This document shows positions 21,503 through 32,927 of a DNA stretch of 64,000 nt, in pieces. The position numbers and the translations under genes are program-made. Location: NCBI GenBank assembly GCA_022828595.1, contig JAKGHH010000001.1, positions 143,797,017 through 143,861,016 on the forward strand, written 5' to 3'. The number at the start of each line of letters is the position of its first letter. The first letter of the stretch is position 1. This DNA comes from Nelumbo lutea. Taxonomy: Eukaryota; Streptophyta; Magnoliopsida; Proteales; Nelumbonaceae. Below the pieces are notes generated by a model that was given only the letters and a program-made list of their open reading frames with translations, did not search any database and had not been told where the DNA came from.

Positions 21503-21652
21503 ATGGCATTCTCTAATTAAGGCGATGCAGCTATGTCAACTCTGGGTTATGCGTGATCGAGAATAGCTTTTTGGGGTATGGCATTCTCTAATTAAGGCGA
21601 TGCAGCTATGTCAACTCTGGGTTATGCGTGATCGAGAATAGCTTTTTGGGGT
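21503..21652. repeat. perfect 75-bp tandem duplication
   Basis: The unit starting ATGGCATTCTCTAATTAAGG occurs at 21503 and 21578 and is identical as far as I can read. It has no coding capacity. Perfect identity suggests a recent event or an assembly artefact. Confidence 0.95.
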
Positions 21653-21821
21653 ATTATGAGAAGAGGTAGTCCTGCGAAGTACTGAGGTCTGAGGGTGTAT
21701 AGAGTTGTAGTCTTGCAGATGAGTCACTGCTTTATGTTCGGGTAAGTTGATTTCTGGGGTGAGGTGATGGATCATGGTAGTTGTGGATCATGGAATGTTT
21801 CTTTTGTTGGATCTGTATGAG

Positions 21822-21974
21822 TAGGGGTGGCAACTAGCTGAACTTTTCACCAACTACTTGAGTTCGGCTCGGATTGGTTTCAGCCGAGCTCGAGCCCAAT
21901 TCAATGACTCGATTATTAAACGAGCCGAATTCAAGCCTAATAGAGCTCGGCTCGTGAGACTCGTGAGCCGGCTC

Positions 21975-22014
<40 letters not shown>

Positions 22015-22300
22015 TATATATATATAAATTAAAATTATATAAAATAATATATAATAAAAATATTATAATTCTTAATTTTTTAAATATAAAATAAAAAAAA
22101 TTATATATAATTTTTATTTTTATATAATATTTTTTCTAAAATTTTTATAATAAAGTATTTATAAAATATAAAACCAGTTGAGCCAAGCCGAGCTCGAGCT
22201 TATGAACTTTTGACTCGAGCTAAGCTCAAGCTCAAGGTTCTAGCTCGAGCCTGGTACTATTTGGCTCGGCTCGGCTCGACTCGGCTTGAATCCACCCCTA
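21822..22300. mobile_element. hAT-type MITE, family B, perfect 8-bp target duplication
   Basis: The ends are TAGGGGTGG and CCACCCCTA (perfect 9-bp inverted repeat), flanked by TGTATGAG at 21814-21821 and 22301-22308. Subterminal regions are dense in GAGCTCGAGC/GGCTCG phrases in both orientations, and the core is an AT-rich tract with (TA)n at about 21977-22025. 479 bp, no transposase. A diverged relative lies at 55657-55864. Confidence 0.93.
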
Positions 22301-22567
22301 TGTATGAGTATAAAGCTCTTTTTTTTTTTTTTTTCCTTAATTCAGCCACCTGTTGAATATGAATGAAAGAGGAAGAAGAAATATCGGTAAAGAAAAAAAC
22401 AGAAATGAAAAGCAAGATAAAGTGGCTTGTGGTGCATTCCTTGAAACCTTTGTCTATTAGTTCCTTCTATGTTTGTCCTCTTCAAACCAGAAAAACTGAA
22501 AGTAGGATAAGAAAAGAGGGTAAAGAGGTGGATGGGATAGGGAAAGATGACAATAAGTCGACTGGGG
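22301..22567. other. no gene; poly-T tract
   Basis: A T-run lies at about 22319-22335. The 70-codon open stretch at 22363-22575 is Lys/Glu-rich low-complexity sequence with no family resemblance. Confidence 0.45.
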
Positions 22568-22700
22568 TATTTTAGTAAAAATATATGTAAATTAATTTAT
22601 AAAAGGGTAAAATGGGTATTTGGAAAGATAGGCATATTTTAATAAAAACAGATGCGAATTAATTTGTAGAAGGGTAAAATAGGTATTTAGAAAGATTTGA
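22568..22700. repeat. diverged 67-bp tandem duplication
   Basis: TATTTTAGTAAAAATATATG at 22568 and TATTTTAATAAAAACAGATG at 22635 start two units that both continue through AATTAATTT and GGGTAAAAT.GGTATTT. About 85 percent identical by eye. It may belong to the Helitron-like sequence that ends at 23078 or to an older element. Confidence 0.75.
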
Positions 22701-22819
22701 TCATCAGTTTAACGTTTTTCGTCATCATCATTGACGGAAGAGAGGTTTTTGCTGAAGCAAAATTATAGGGGAGGTTTTTATGATTGTCAGAAACATCATG
22801 GGAGGTTTTTTGTATTTTA

Positions 22820-23078
22820 CCCTAAAAATAATAACAATTATTAAAATTACTATAAATTATTAATAGAACTAAATTTATTAAAAAATATTTGTTTAGATTA
22901 AATTAACAACAATTTTCTATAAATCAACATTAAATGAAAATACAATTAAAAATTTAGATATTAACAATAACTTTGAATACTTTTAGCTAATTAACAATAA
23001 ATTTTCATTATTAATTAATAGTAAATAAAATTATTAAATCTTTCAGATTTTTCCGTGCATCGCACAGATCCTTGCTAG
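22820..23078 (+). mobile_element. Helitron-like 3' end
   Basis: An AT-rich body ends in CCGTGCATCGCACAGATCC, a short hairpin (GTGC-ATC-GCAC), followed 13 bases later by CTAG at 23075-23078 and then T. Hairpin plus CTRR before a T is the Helitron 3' signature. A near-identical hairpin closes 54408. The 5' end was not identified, so the start given is only where the AT-rich body begins. No Rep/helicase is present. Confidence 0.6.
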
Positions 23079-23960
23079 TCATAGAAAAAAGCCATCTCTA
23101 ATAGGATTCAACCAAGTCTTGCAAAAGGATGTTAAGAAGGAATACCTAGAAATTGTAAAAAAAAAAAATCTTAAGAAGGAATTCTTGTAAAAGTGATAAA
23201 AAATATGAAAGTTTTCCCTCCAATATTTTCGAGAATCGAAATACTCCACTAGACGATACTGTTTACAAAAAGAATGGATGATGGGCAAAGAAATTACATC
23301 GGGATTAAGTCGAGAACCTGCAAGTTTATGAACTTCATGAATGGAAAAACTGTGAGTTGCCAGATTAATACGGTTAATGAATCATCAGCGACTTGGTGTC
23401 AAAACATTAGTAGTAGGATTTAAGATTCAAATAGAGGAAAAAAGAAAAGGCATTTCTGAAATTGGGATTAATCCAAAGGAGTTAAACAGCAGCACCCGCC
23501 CCTCGAATGGGTTGCGGTGTGGAGCGAGAGACTCCATCATGTCAAATAATTACGCCCGTGCTAAGAAGCCTCGTGAAGTTGCTAGGGTAACCACATATAA
23601 ACGGCCAAATCATGAGTTAATTTGTAACAGACCGTCAAGTTCACCTACTGCGGCTGAAATTAAAAAGGAAGAGTAAAATGGCTCATATGACTGTTCATTG
23701 ACGGTTGAGATTGAGAAGCCGTGCGTTCCTTTGCATTAATTTTAAGGGCCGGTCCGAATTCAGAGTATGTGTAGGGTTTGGTTACATTTTTGCATTCAAT
23801 ATTTATTGTGAAAGTTTTAAAAAATAACTTTTTCAAACCATAGACATGTACAAAAATTAAAGTCTACTTTTGCCATTCTAGATACATATGAAAGAGCATG
23901 TGAGGGAAACTGTTGAAATAATGCCTATATGGTAGCGTTTATTGAATAAATGCCCATTGC
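23079..23960. other. no gene recognised
   Basis: One 99-codon open stretch (23377-23676) has no family resemblance I can name; it is Lys/Arg-rich in its second half. No other feature is supported. Confidence 0.4.
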
Positions 23961-25110
23961 TTGTATGCTAAAATTCTAAGGGAACCTGAACCCCTCAAGG
24001 CTATTCCTGACAAAGCTAAGGAATGGAAGGTTGAAAACAAAGTTGATACACAGATGAAAGCAAACAACTTCTTAATCACATTCACTTCGGTGAATGATAA
24101 TGCTAAGGTTATCAAAAATGGGCCCTGCCTTGTTAATGGTAAGTATCTAGTATTAGTCCCCTGGAAGTCGGGCTTTAACCTCGTTAGAGCTAAACTTGAA
24201 GAGGCGGATATCTGGCTGGATACGTCTGTCGGGCTTACCAATTGAGTTTTGGTCAAGAGACGACCTTGAAATAATTCTCACAGACGTTGGTAAGGTGCGA
24301 TGATGCGATTAAATTGTCTCGAACTGTTTACCCAAGAATTTGTACTAGAATAAATAATCATACCAAGCCTTTTATTCTTGAAATTTCGTTAACATCTGAT
24401 GAGGATGAAAAAAACAAAGTGAAGGTGTTCTTTGAAATCGAAACATCTTTGATCTGTGCATTAACTGGGGATGGAGGGGTCATAAGGCCCCAGAGTGCGT
24501 GAAGAATATCCAGATTAATCGTGAGGAAGGCTCGAGACTGTCACTAGAAGGAAGAATCAAATTGTCCACAAAACCTTATTCAATGGCAAGCAAGGCCAGA
24601 TTTTCAAGCACTCGGAGCGTTTCAAGGATAAAATATGGTAGAACAAGAAAAGCCACTGGACTCAAAGGAGATTTAGACAACCCCTAATAAGAATCGAGTC
24701 ACAAAGAGCAAGGTTTATCATTGCGGGACATGCTACAATTGAGCTGGTGGTTCCAACTCAACCCAATAAACAGTGGGTCCGCAAGCCTTTAATAGAGGAG
24801 AATAAGAAAGGTAACGGCAACCCTTCCTCGACAAATTTGAAAGGTTTTATCAACATTAACGGGGAGGATGGAAATGACGAATTCAACGAAGAAGAGGATG
24901 ATGAAGAGGGAATGGAGGAAGACTGGAATGACTAACAGCTCCAAGACACTGATGCGAATTCCATGGAGTTGATGGCCGATCCAAATTTCAACGTGACTAG
25001 TAATGATAATGCCGTCCAACAAGAAAACGATTATGACTGGGAGATAGCCCTTCTGGAAGAAGACAACATGGGTCTGAAGTCCAAGGCTGTGAATGATGAG
25101 GCTCATTATT
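23961..25110 (+). pseudogene. LINE ORF1-like protein with DUF4283-type domain, broken
   Basis: The first block (23961-24245) contains NNFLITFTSVNDNAKVIKNG, CLVNGKYLVLVPW and EEADIWLDTSVGLT, the order seen in DUF4283 domains of plant LINE ORF1 proteins (single-strand nucleic-acid binding). A frameshift then gives KVRCDDAIKLSRTVYPRICT and KPFILEISLTSDEDEKNKVK (24287-24502), and a further broken region ends with an acidic run (EDDEEGMEEDW, about 24895-24930). No complete frame remains. It lies about 50 bp before ORF2 sequence in the same orientation, as expected for an L1-clade LINE. Confidence 0.72.
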
Positions 25111-25149
25111 AACTAGAACGTGAGAGGGGCAGGGAGACCATCTCTATAA

Positions 25150-26640
25150 AGACAGGTCAAGGAACTTATCAAAGTCCATAAACCTGGTATTTGTTTCCTA
25201 ATGGAAACTAGAACAAATCTTGATAGATCCAAAAAGATTGCTAAATCCTTTTGTTTTTGTTGATTTTATAGGGTTTTCTAAAGGCCTCTGGGTCTTTTGG
25301 AACAAAAGCTTTTGTAACCCTCTAAGTTGTTTTCTCTAATGAAAGAATAATTCATGATTTAGTGACTGAAATTGTTTTCAACAAATCTTGTTTTATCACC
25401 TTTGTGTATGCTCTTCCTAGTAGGATTGATCAAAGAAATGTTTGGAACTGGTTGAGAGAAGTTTCTAATACCATCAATGGTGCTTGGTGCATGAATGGTG
25501 ATTTTAATTCTTTGAGAAATAGCGTAAATAAGAAAGGTGGTAGAGAGGTTCGTGCTAGCCAAACTCAGGTTTTTAATGATCTAATTGATGACTGCAGTAA
25601 TCTTATGGGCTTGGAGATAAAAAGTCTTCAATTCATGTGGAAAAATAAAACCACTTGGGAGTGCTTAGATTGGGCTCTTGTTAATGAGGAATGGAGGGCT
25701 TTATTTCCTAATACTTGTCTTATGAATCTTTCCTTCCTAGACTCCGATCATACTCCCCTCTTACTTAATACTAACTTGATGGCTTCCTTTGGGCCCAAAC
25801 CTTTCAGATTCGAGTCTATGTGGTGTTTAGACCCAAAGTTAGAGAAAACAATCAAACAAACTTGGAATTTTTGAAACTACCATGCAATTTGTAAGGAAAA
25901 AGAATAATCTTGTTCAAATTCTCAAAGAATGGAATAAAAACAAATTTGGTAATATTTTTAAAAGAAAATCAGAAATTATCAAACACCTTGAGGAGAGGTC
26001 CAACAACAACTAATTAATTGGAAATGACTAAAAATCCCTTTGTCCAACTTAGAAAGGGCCCTTCAAAAGCAATTGAATTTTGAAAGAAAGCCCACTAGAA
26101 GAGCTAGGAACAAGATAATTAGCATTAAAGATGATGAGGGGAATTGGATAAATGATCAACATGAAATTTCAAAACATTTTCTCTATAAATTTATTCATCG
26201 ATTTCAAACAGAGGGTACAAGAAACATTGAGAAGGCCATTAGTAGTATTGAAACATGCATAAGTGAAGACCATAATCGTGAGATTTGTAGGGATGTTTTG
26301 GAAGAAGAAATCCTTATTGCCCTATAGTCAACGAAAGAACTCAAAGATCTTGGGTCGGATGGTCTTAATGCATTATTTTCAAAAAAATTCTGGTCCATTA
26401 TTAGAGAATCAGTTTGTAAGGTTGTGAAAGCTTTCTTTCACTCAAAAAAGTTGTGTATGATTCTCAATAAAACCTTTATTGCTCTTATCCCAAAAAAGAA
26501 AAATCTAGAAACATTGAACAACTATAGGCCCATAAATCTATACAATGTTATTTATAAAATCATCTCTAAGATTCTTGTCAATAGAATTAAACCTCTACTA
26601 GGTAATATAATATGATATCTCCATTTCAAGAGGTGTGCCT
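25150..26640 (+). pseudogene. LINE ORF2 (APE endonuclease and start of reverse transcriptase), broken
   Basis: The start is recognisable by KPGICFLMETRTNLDRSKKI (about 25170), the first catalytic Glu block of an APE-type endonuclease. After stops, 25362-25874 gives WCMNGDFNSLRNSVNKKGGR, WECLDWALVNEEWR and SFLDSDHTPLLL, where GDFN and SDH are the catalytic motifs. A linker follows (26040-26327), then GSDGLNALF, and LIPKKKNLETLNNYRPINLY and IISKILVNRIKPLL (26424-26615), the first reverse-transcriptase blocks. The reading is lost after an ISPFQ-like phrase near 26620. The catalytic YADD block, the rest of RT and the C-terminal Cys-rich part are absent. At least four stops or frameshifts occur. 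Dead copy. Confidence 0.85.
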
Positions 26641-27379
26641 TTCACTACTTGCTAAAAGGTGTGATTTAATTGCCATGTAGATGGATAGAAGTAAGGATTG
26701 TGGTTTAAGATATTCTGATATGGGAGGAAAGCATCTGTATGGGAAGAGAGGTGTTGTGCCCAAGAACTCATTACTTAGCTCTTTGTCAAAAAGTTTGGCG
26801 AGTGGCATCATCTGGGCTTACCATTTACTTGGACATTCATTTTTTTCTTTCTAGATTTACCCCTTATGCTAATTGTATCCATTTTAAACATGTTTTAGGC
26901 AGAGCTAGAGGAGATCATAAAGAAAGACCACCTATACAAAAGGAATTGACTCTAAGGAAATTAGAGAAATGGACTATCTTTCCAAAGTATGCTCTCTTTG
27001 ACCTGAATTTTAAGCAGTGTTGACCAAATATTTGGACTATAACTGATTACAAAAATGTTTTGCTCTTGAATGTGATTGATGAAAACACTGTGCCTCATTA
27101 ATGTTCATTGGTAGCTTTCCAAGAAGCAAGAAAGGTGGTTAATATCAGTGGTCAATTTCTCTTCTCTATCTTCTACTTCTTCATTTTGCTTTCCTCCTAA
27201 GTAATCTCTCTCTCTCTCTATTTATTGAAATAAAATGGTCATTTTCTTAGGTTACACCATGCCAAAGGATGGAAAGAATGGTGAAGGAGGCTAAACATTT
27301 TGAAAAGGAGGATTAGGAGAAGAAGAGGAATACCATAGACACCAAGAACCATGCAGATTTTGTGTACAATAGAAACAAC
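26641..27379. other. no gene recognised; continues the LINE region without identifiable motifs
   Basis: An open frame reads through GLRYSDMGGKHLYGKRGV and NSLLSSLSKSLASGII around 26690-26810; I cannot match it to a family. A (TC)n run lies at about 27203-27216. Confidence 0.35.
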
Positions 27380-27881
27380 TAAATTTGACCCATGCTGGCA
27401 GTCACCCACTGCAAAGGCGCAAAAAAAATATATTTTTTTTGTATAAAGCTGGCCTGTGCCGGCAGTCATGACTGCCAACACAGGGAAAAAATAGTGTAAT
27501 AGACCTATCCCGACGGTCATGACCGCAGGCATAAGGAAAAAGTTTTAAATATAATAGATCTTTCTACCATTTTCCATAGTTTTTCCTGGCGGTTCTGGCT
27601 GCCGCATTTGAAGATCAGAACCGCCGGTTGTCTCCCTAAGCCAGCGTTTTCGTTAGAACTGCCAGCAATGAGCGGGTACTAAACTGCCAGCTTAAGGGCC
27701 TGTTTGACAAGTTTTTTTTTTTTTTTTGAGAAGATCTTCTCATAGCTCTGATAGTCAATAAATCCATTGAGCTTTTGACTTCCGGCTTAGAATATTGTTG
27801 TGACTGTCTTGTAGGCGGTCTAAAAAGCTAAGCTGCCGGTTTTGTGACCGCCGTCTTAGGCTGTTTTTCTTATGATATATA
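27380..27881. mobile_element. CACTA-family fragment with subterminal repeats
   Basis: GC-rich phrases CTGGCAGTCA, GCCGGCAGTCATGACTGCC (27451-27469, nearly palindromic) and ACCGCCGGTTG, and an end GACCGCCGTCTTAGGCTGTT plus TTTCTTATGA, mirror the CACTA end at 11100-11136. The expected terminal TTTTTCTTGTAGTG has decayed to TTTTTCTTATGAT. A T-run and GAGAAGATCTTCTC palindrome at 27715-27740 interrupt it. No transposase. Confidence 0.62.
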
Positions 27882-28079
27882 CATTGAAGTCTTGCAAAGT
27901 GAACTAGAAAACCTTGAAAATTAAAGATCAAAGGTCTAAAAGGGATCGGATATGAGATTCACCTATATTCTTTCAAATTAAATACACGTGCCCTTCAGCT
28001 AGCCTTTTTAAATCACGCATAAAAATATATTTAAAAGCACAGCATGTAGTCTATTATCACTTATTACTAATATTAATAC

Positions 28080-28560
28080 TTTGGCATCATGTGTGGCAAT
28101 TTCCATTTGGCATCTCGCATCACCCTGTTGGGCATCACGTGCTGGCACATGTGAACATGCATGCGTGAAGGGAAAAAACCACAGAAAAAAAAAAACATGG
28201 ATTACGAGAGTATCTGTTCTTGAAATCCCTTCATAAATCCAAATTGTTCCTCGAAAGAATCCAGCCCTCCTTCACCACCACTTCGAGGATTATTTTATAA
28301 GAGTAATCGGCTTTGTTTTTATACCAGTGGGAAGTGGGATTTTCACGAATGAAATTTTACCTAACCAATTTACTATGAAGTTATCTTGCTTTCCTTCTTT
28401 CCTTCTCCTGTGGGTAGATGTGGACAGATAGTAAATAGTAAATACCTGTTATAATATTGTGTGTTAAATCCTTGTTTGTTTTAATTTGTAGGCCACTTGT
28501 TCTACTTATGATGAATGAATACCTACTTTAAAAATCCTTCCTTAAATCCGCAATTGTTAA
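28080..28560 (+). repeat. 5' flank shared by the CNL cluster (upstream of CNL 1)
   Basis: It aligns with the orphan copy at 18060-18520 and, in its right part (GTGAATACCTGTTA-like to GGCCACTTGT), with 45535-45620. It lies about 540 bp before the CNL 1 start. Conservation in three places marks it as part of the ancestral duplication unit, perhaps with promoter content. Confidence 0.7.
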
Positions 28561-28930
28561 TGGTAGTGTTATAGGATTTGGACCGGACCAGACAGGTAAA
28601 ACCAGTGACCCGATGATCCAGTGGCCTTTTTGTGTCTCGGTTAAGTGTGGACGAATGGACGATTTTGACGGTCTGAACAGCTTAACCGTCAGAGTTGCCA
28701 TAAAACTTGACCCAGTGATTCATTCCGGTTTTTTGTCTGAATCCACTCCGAATCTCGAGGCCACTACGAGGAATATTTTACAATGGGATGCTATCTACTT
28801 TGTGCTAGAGGTCACGTGAATGTGACTCAGTCGCATGGAACTTCAATCGTAAATATTTGATTATTGCAGCTTGTATCGTGATTGATGGTAATAGCTCTGT
28901 GACTGAATAAGTAGGCACAAAAAGAGAAAG

Positions 28931-28942
28931 AGGAGATATAAA
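28931..28942 (+). promoter_or_regulatory. possible TATA box of CNL 1
   Basis: GAGATATAAAGG lies about 165 bp upstream of the CNL 1 ATG (29101). The distance suits a short 5' UTR. The comparable sequence before CNL 3 is ACATAAAAGG near 56484. Sequence match only. Confidence 0.4.
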
Positions 28943-30569
28943 GGGCGCCGGATAGTTTCTTTCAGATCTATTCATACATTGTCCGGTGCGGGAAGTGCTA
29001 ATCCGAGAGAGATTCTTTGCTTTCTTTACTACACAAAACCTTACGTTTGGCTTCTGCATATTAATTCCTTTTGCTGCTCTACCTGAAACAAGACAAGATC
29101 ATGTCTTTTGTGGGAGAACCAATTGTAGCAGCTTCTTTTCAAGTGCTCTTGGACAAGTTGGCCAGCCCGACAATTGAAGAGTCTTCATCCAAAATGGGGC
29201 ATCGATGAAGATCTCGCAGAAATAGAAACAACGTTGCAGATGATAAAGGCCGTGCTCATAGATGCCGAGCAAAAGCAGGAAACGAACAAGGAAGTGAAGA
29301 AATGGTTAGACAAACTCAATCATCTGGCTTATGATGCAGAAGACATATTGGACATCTATGAAACCAGCCAGGTACGCCCTTCCATTCCCTCTGAAATATT
29401 ACATTCAATAAAAACAGGGATAGAGGATATAAACAAGAGACTAAAGAAACTGAAAAATGGAATAGCTGCATTTAGTTTAAAAGAGGTTGGCATAAAAAAA
29501 GAAGGCACTCATGATCAACCAAATCAATAAGAAGCGGCAGACGACTTCCTTGAAAATATCACGTGTTTTTGGTCGAGAGACTGATAAAGGCAATATCGTT
29601 GAACTGTTGATGAAGACCGATGAACCCAAGGAAGAAATTTTGGAGTACTAACCATAGTCGGTATGGGTGGGCTAGGTAAAACTACCCTTGCTCAACTTGT
29701 ATACAACGATGAGAAGGTAAAGGTGCATTTCGACCTAAAAGCATGGTTTTGTAAGTCTGAAGAATTTGATGTTGCAAAGATAACCAACGGTATTATTGAG
29801 TCTGTTAGTAGGGAACCACATGATCTCACGAGCTTAGATGCGCTCCAAGGAAAACTTAAGGAGATATTTGATTGTTCTAGACGATGGTTGGAATGAGAAC
29901 TGCAGGTATTGGGAAGACGTTCGCCTACCTTTCAATTCATGTATGGGAAAAAAAGGAAGTAAAATTATTGTGACAACAAGAAGCCAACGAGTTTCAAAAA
30001 TCGTGGGAAATGCCCTCCTTACTTTCTAGGTGGTTTGGCAGATGAAGATTGCTTGTCTTTATTATGGCAGAGTGCATGTGTAGACGACAACCATTTGAAT
30101 GTACATCCAGAGCTAGAAGCAATTGGTATGGGAATCGTGGAAAATGTAAAGGTCTGCCTCTTGCAGTAAAGTCACTTGGAGGCCTCTTACACTCTAAATA
30201 TGAGATAGAAGAGTGGAATGAATGTGTTGGACAGTGAAATATGGGAATTACAAGAAGATGAAAGTGGTATATTTCCAGCCCTGAGATTGAGCTACCAACA
30301 TCTCCCGGTGCATCTAAAGAGATGTTCCATCTTGCCAAAAGATTATGAATTCAAGAAAGAGGAACTGGTTTTTGTTGTGGGTGGGGGAAGGATTTATAGT
30401 ACATTCTAACCAAGGGAAAATAGGAAAGGGCATATTTTGGTGAACTATATTCTAGGTCATTTTTCATCCAAATGCCAAAAAGACAGCTTATTTTCAAGAT
30501 TATCATGAATCAACCTCAGTATTTGTAATGCACGACGACCTCATTCATGATTTAGCACAGTCTGTTATA

Positions 30570-30603
30570 AAGAATATACATACATACATACATACATACA
30601 TTT
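30570..30603. repeat. (CATA)n microsatellite inside CNL 1
   Basis: About eight CATA units lie where CNL 3 has KDIYFRIE-coding sequence (58117-58135). The run grew from an ancestral ACATATATTTTAGAAT-like phrase and breaks the frame just after the MHD-motif region. Confidence 0.9.
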
Positions 30604-31774
30604 TAGAATAGAAAACGACGACCACTTGGAGAAAGTTCCCAATAATGCTCGTCATTTATGCTCATCTCTTTATTGGATAAATGACCAGAACCTAGCAAAA
30701 TGTGATGCCTTGAACCAGGCCAAGAGTTTACGCACATTAATTCCATTTTCTTCAACCTTTTGGACAATCCCAGTTCCTTGGCCTTTCCTTGATAAATTAT
30801 TCAATACATGGACATGTTTGCCTGTTTTGTCCTTGCGCCGTATTGACCTCTCAAAATCTGGTTTCCCAGATTCCATTGGGAATTTGAAACTTGTACGATA
30901 TCTAGACCTTTCCTTCACTAATTATTCCAACTCCACCGACATCAATTTGTAGCCTCTACAATTTGCAAATATTGACGAATTTGTTAAGCATACAGCGTTA
31001 TGTGATGTCCTTGAAAGCCTTGTCAATATTCGACTTGTTAGGATGAATACCTATCCGTGTAATTTCAGACATCCACGGGGATATCTCAAGTTATATGGTA
31101 AGTGCATCAAGGCACAATGCATTTCCTTATCAGGGTTAGAGGTTGTGAACATGGCAGATATCAAAGAAGTTAATTTCAAGAAGAATCAATTTATTGAGGA
31201 GTTGACGTTTGAATGGGATGGCGGATAGAAAGAGCTGTGTCCGAGGAAGAAGTAATAGAGTATTTACAACCTCATAGCAACTTAAGGAAGCTCAACATCT
31301 GCAATTATTCGGGTACAAGATATCCTAATTGGATGCTAACTATGCCCAATCTGGTTGCAGTGCATATTAAAAGTTGTAATGTCCTCTCTACAGCTGGTCT
31401 AGGACAGTTAGTAGTTACCTTTTCCTCAAGATTATGAAAATAAGTGAAATGAATAGTATACAGCGTGTGGGTTGTGAATTGTTTGCACCACCGGATGGTA
31501 TTATTGTACATGTTGTAAAGCCATTATTTCCATCACTAAGGAAACTTGAGTTTTGGGCGAGGCCCAACTGGGAAGAATGGAACGTAGAGAAGGTGGAAGG
31601 TGATGAAGAAAAATCATTATTTCCTTGCCTTGATACCCTTGTAATTAAGAAATGTGCCAAACTTAGAGGGCTCCAAATCCCAATCCCTTGCTTACCTGTG
31701 CTAGAGGTGTTGAGTATAATTGACTGCGAGGAGTTGGATGCTGTTACGAGGCTCGGTAATCAGGCAATCATAGA

Positions 31775-31812
31775 ATCATCACCATCATCGTCATCGTCAT
31801 CGTCATCGACAC
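31775..31812 (+). repeat. in-frame TCA/TCG trinucleotide run (poly-Ser) in CNL 1 LRR
   Basis: ATCATCACCATCATCGTCAT and following TCG units encode a run of about ten serines with one proline between LRR units. The CNL 3 paralogue has only ESSSIKHK at this point, so the run expanded in this copy. Confidence 0.85.
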
Positions 31813-32927
31813 CCACTTCCTTCGTGAGCTTTGGATATCCTCCTGTCCCAAGCTAACAGCATTGATGGTGATGTTGAAAATAAAAGGCTGTCAACACTAC
31901 TATTGAACTTGGGGAACAAAGTCATGTTTATGGTAGATCCGTTACGGCACAAGGATTGACAGTATTACAGCAAATCTGTGATGTACGATGTTTGGAACTT
32001 CACGAAATGAATGGTGATGTTGACATCTTGCATTCGTTGCAAAGCTTCACTTCTCTTACCTCTTTCACAATACGGGATTCTACAATAACAACATTGGCGT
32101 CGAATCTACCCCCTCTGTTGAAAAAGTTGAAAATAGAAAATTGCCCAGAATTGGGTAGTGGGTACTAGTATTGAACTTATGGGACACGGTTATTTTTATG
32201 GTAGATTTGATTAGGGTTCAAGGTAGGAGAGTAATACAGCGATTCTGTGGTATACATAGTTTGGAGCTTCACGACATATTGTTTGATGATGTTGAGATCT
32301 TGTATTCTTTGCAAGGCTATACTTCTCTTGCCTCTTTAATGTTGCGATATTCTCCAAATTTCACATCGTGTTCAGAAATAAGATTGCCCACCAGCCTACG
32401 ACAACTTTAGATCACGGGATTTAAGAAACTCGAATCCCTACCCGAAAGCTTGTACACCCTCACATCTCTTCTAAAGTTGAGTATCAGCGGCTGTCCTCAA
32501 TTAACGGCCTTTCCTGAAAGGGGTTTGCCGACCTCGTTGAAGAGACTTGAGATCTGTGGATGCGGTGAGAAAAATAGAGAAATCCTACCCAGAGGTGTTG
32601 GACTTCATATGCTTACATCTCTTCAATGGCTGTTGCCTCAGGTCCTTTCCAGAAGATGAGGAGTGGCTGTTGCCTATTTCTCTTAAAGAATTGAAGTTCT
32701 ATAATTTTCAGAGCCTCGAATTCTTACCATCTATTTGCAAACTCACTTCTCTAAAATTTTTGGAAATCTGGTTAATTCCTAAAGTCGTATCTCTCCCTGA
32801 TGAGAAACTACCCCCGCAGCTTCAAAGTTTGATATTTTGTCACTGTTCTTTCCTAGAAAAGACATGCCAAAAGGGAGGGAGAGATTGGCCTAAGATATCC
32901 CACATCTCCAAGATAAGAATTTATTAG

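Larger units (their letters stand above)
29101..32927 (+). pseudogene. CC-NBS-LRR resistance gene, CNL 1 (RPP13-like/R1-type), pseudogene
   Basis: Start ATG at 29101 (MSFVGEPIVAASFQVLLDKL). The Rx-type coiled coil continues in the next frame with HLAYDAEDILDIYE (to 29530) after an extra A in the run at 29191-29194. NB-ARC: P-loop GMGGLGKTTLAQLVYND (29661-29710), RNBS-A HFDLKAWFCKSEEFDV, kinase-2 LIVLDDGWNE (the usual DDVW reads DDGW), RNBS-B GSKIIVTTRS, GLPL as [14 protein letters not shown] and RNBS-D as [10 protein letters not shown]. The LRR part runs 30626-32927 and includes SIGNLKLVRYLDLS. At least ten frame changes or stops occur, including one before the P-loop, a small deletion before kinase-2 and one replacing the MHD region by a CATA microsatellite. 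In a living plant such proteins detect pathogen effectors and trigger immunity; this copy cannot. Splicing does not rescue the frame because the breaks are single-base and scattered. Confidence 0.93.

Noticed and set aside
23377..23676. 99-codon basic open frame as a gene
   Set aside because: No domain, splice context or conservation evidence; low-complexity Lys/Arg composition.
26641..27023. C-terminal part of LINE reverse transcriptase
   Set aside because: I could not find YADD, the later RT blocks or a Cys-rich end in any frame, so the assignment was not extended.
29101..32927. CNL 1 as an intact gene with many introns
   Set aside because: Frame changes fall inside conserved motifs, are often one base, and lack splice sites; paralogues are continuous there.
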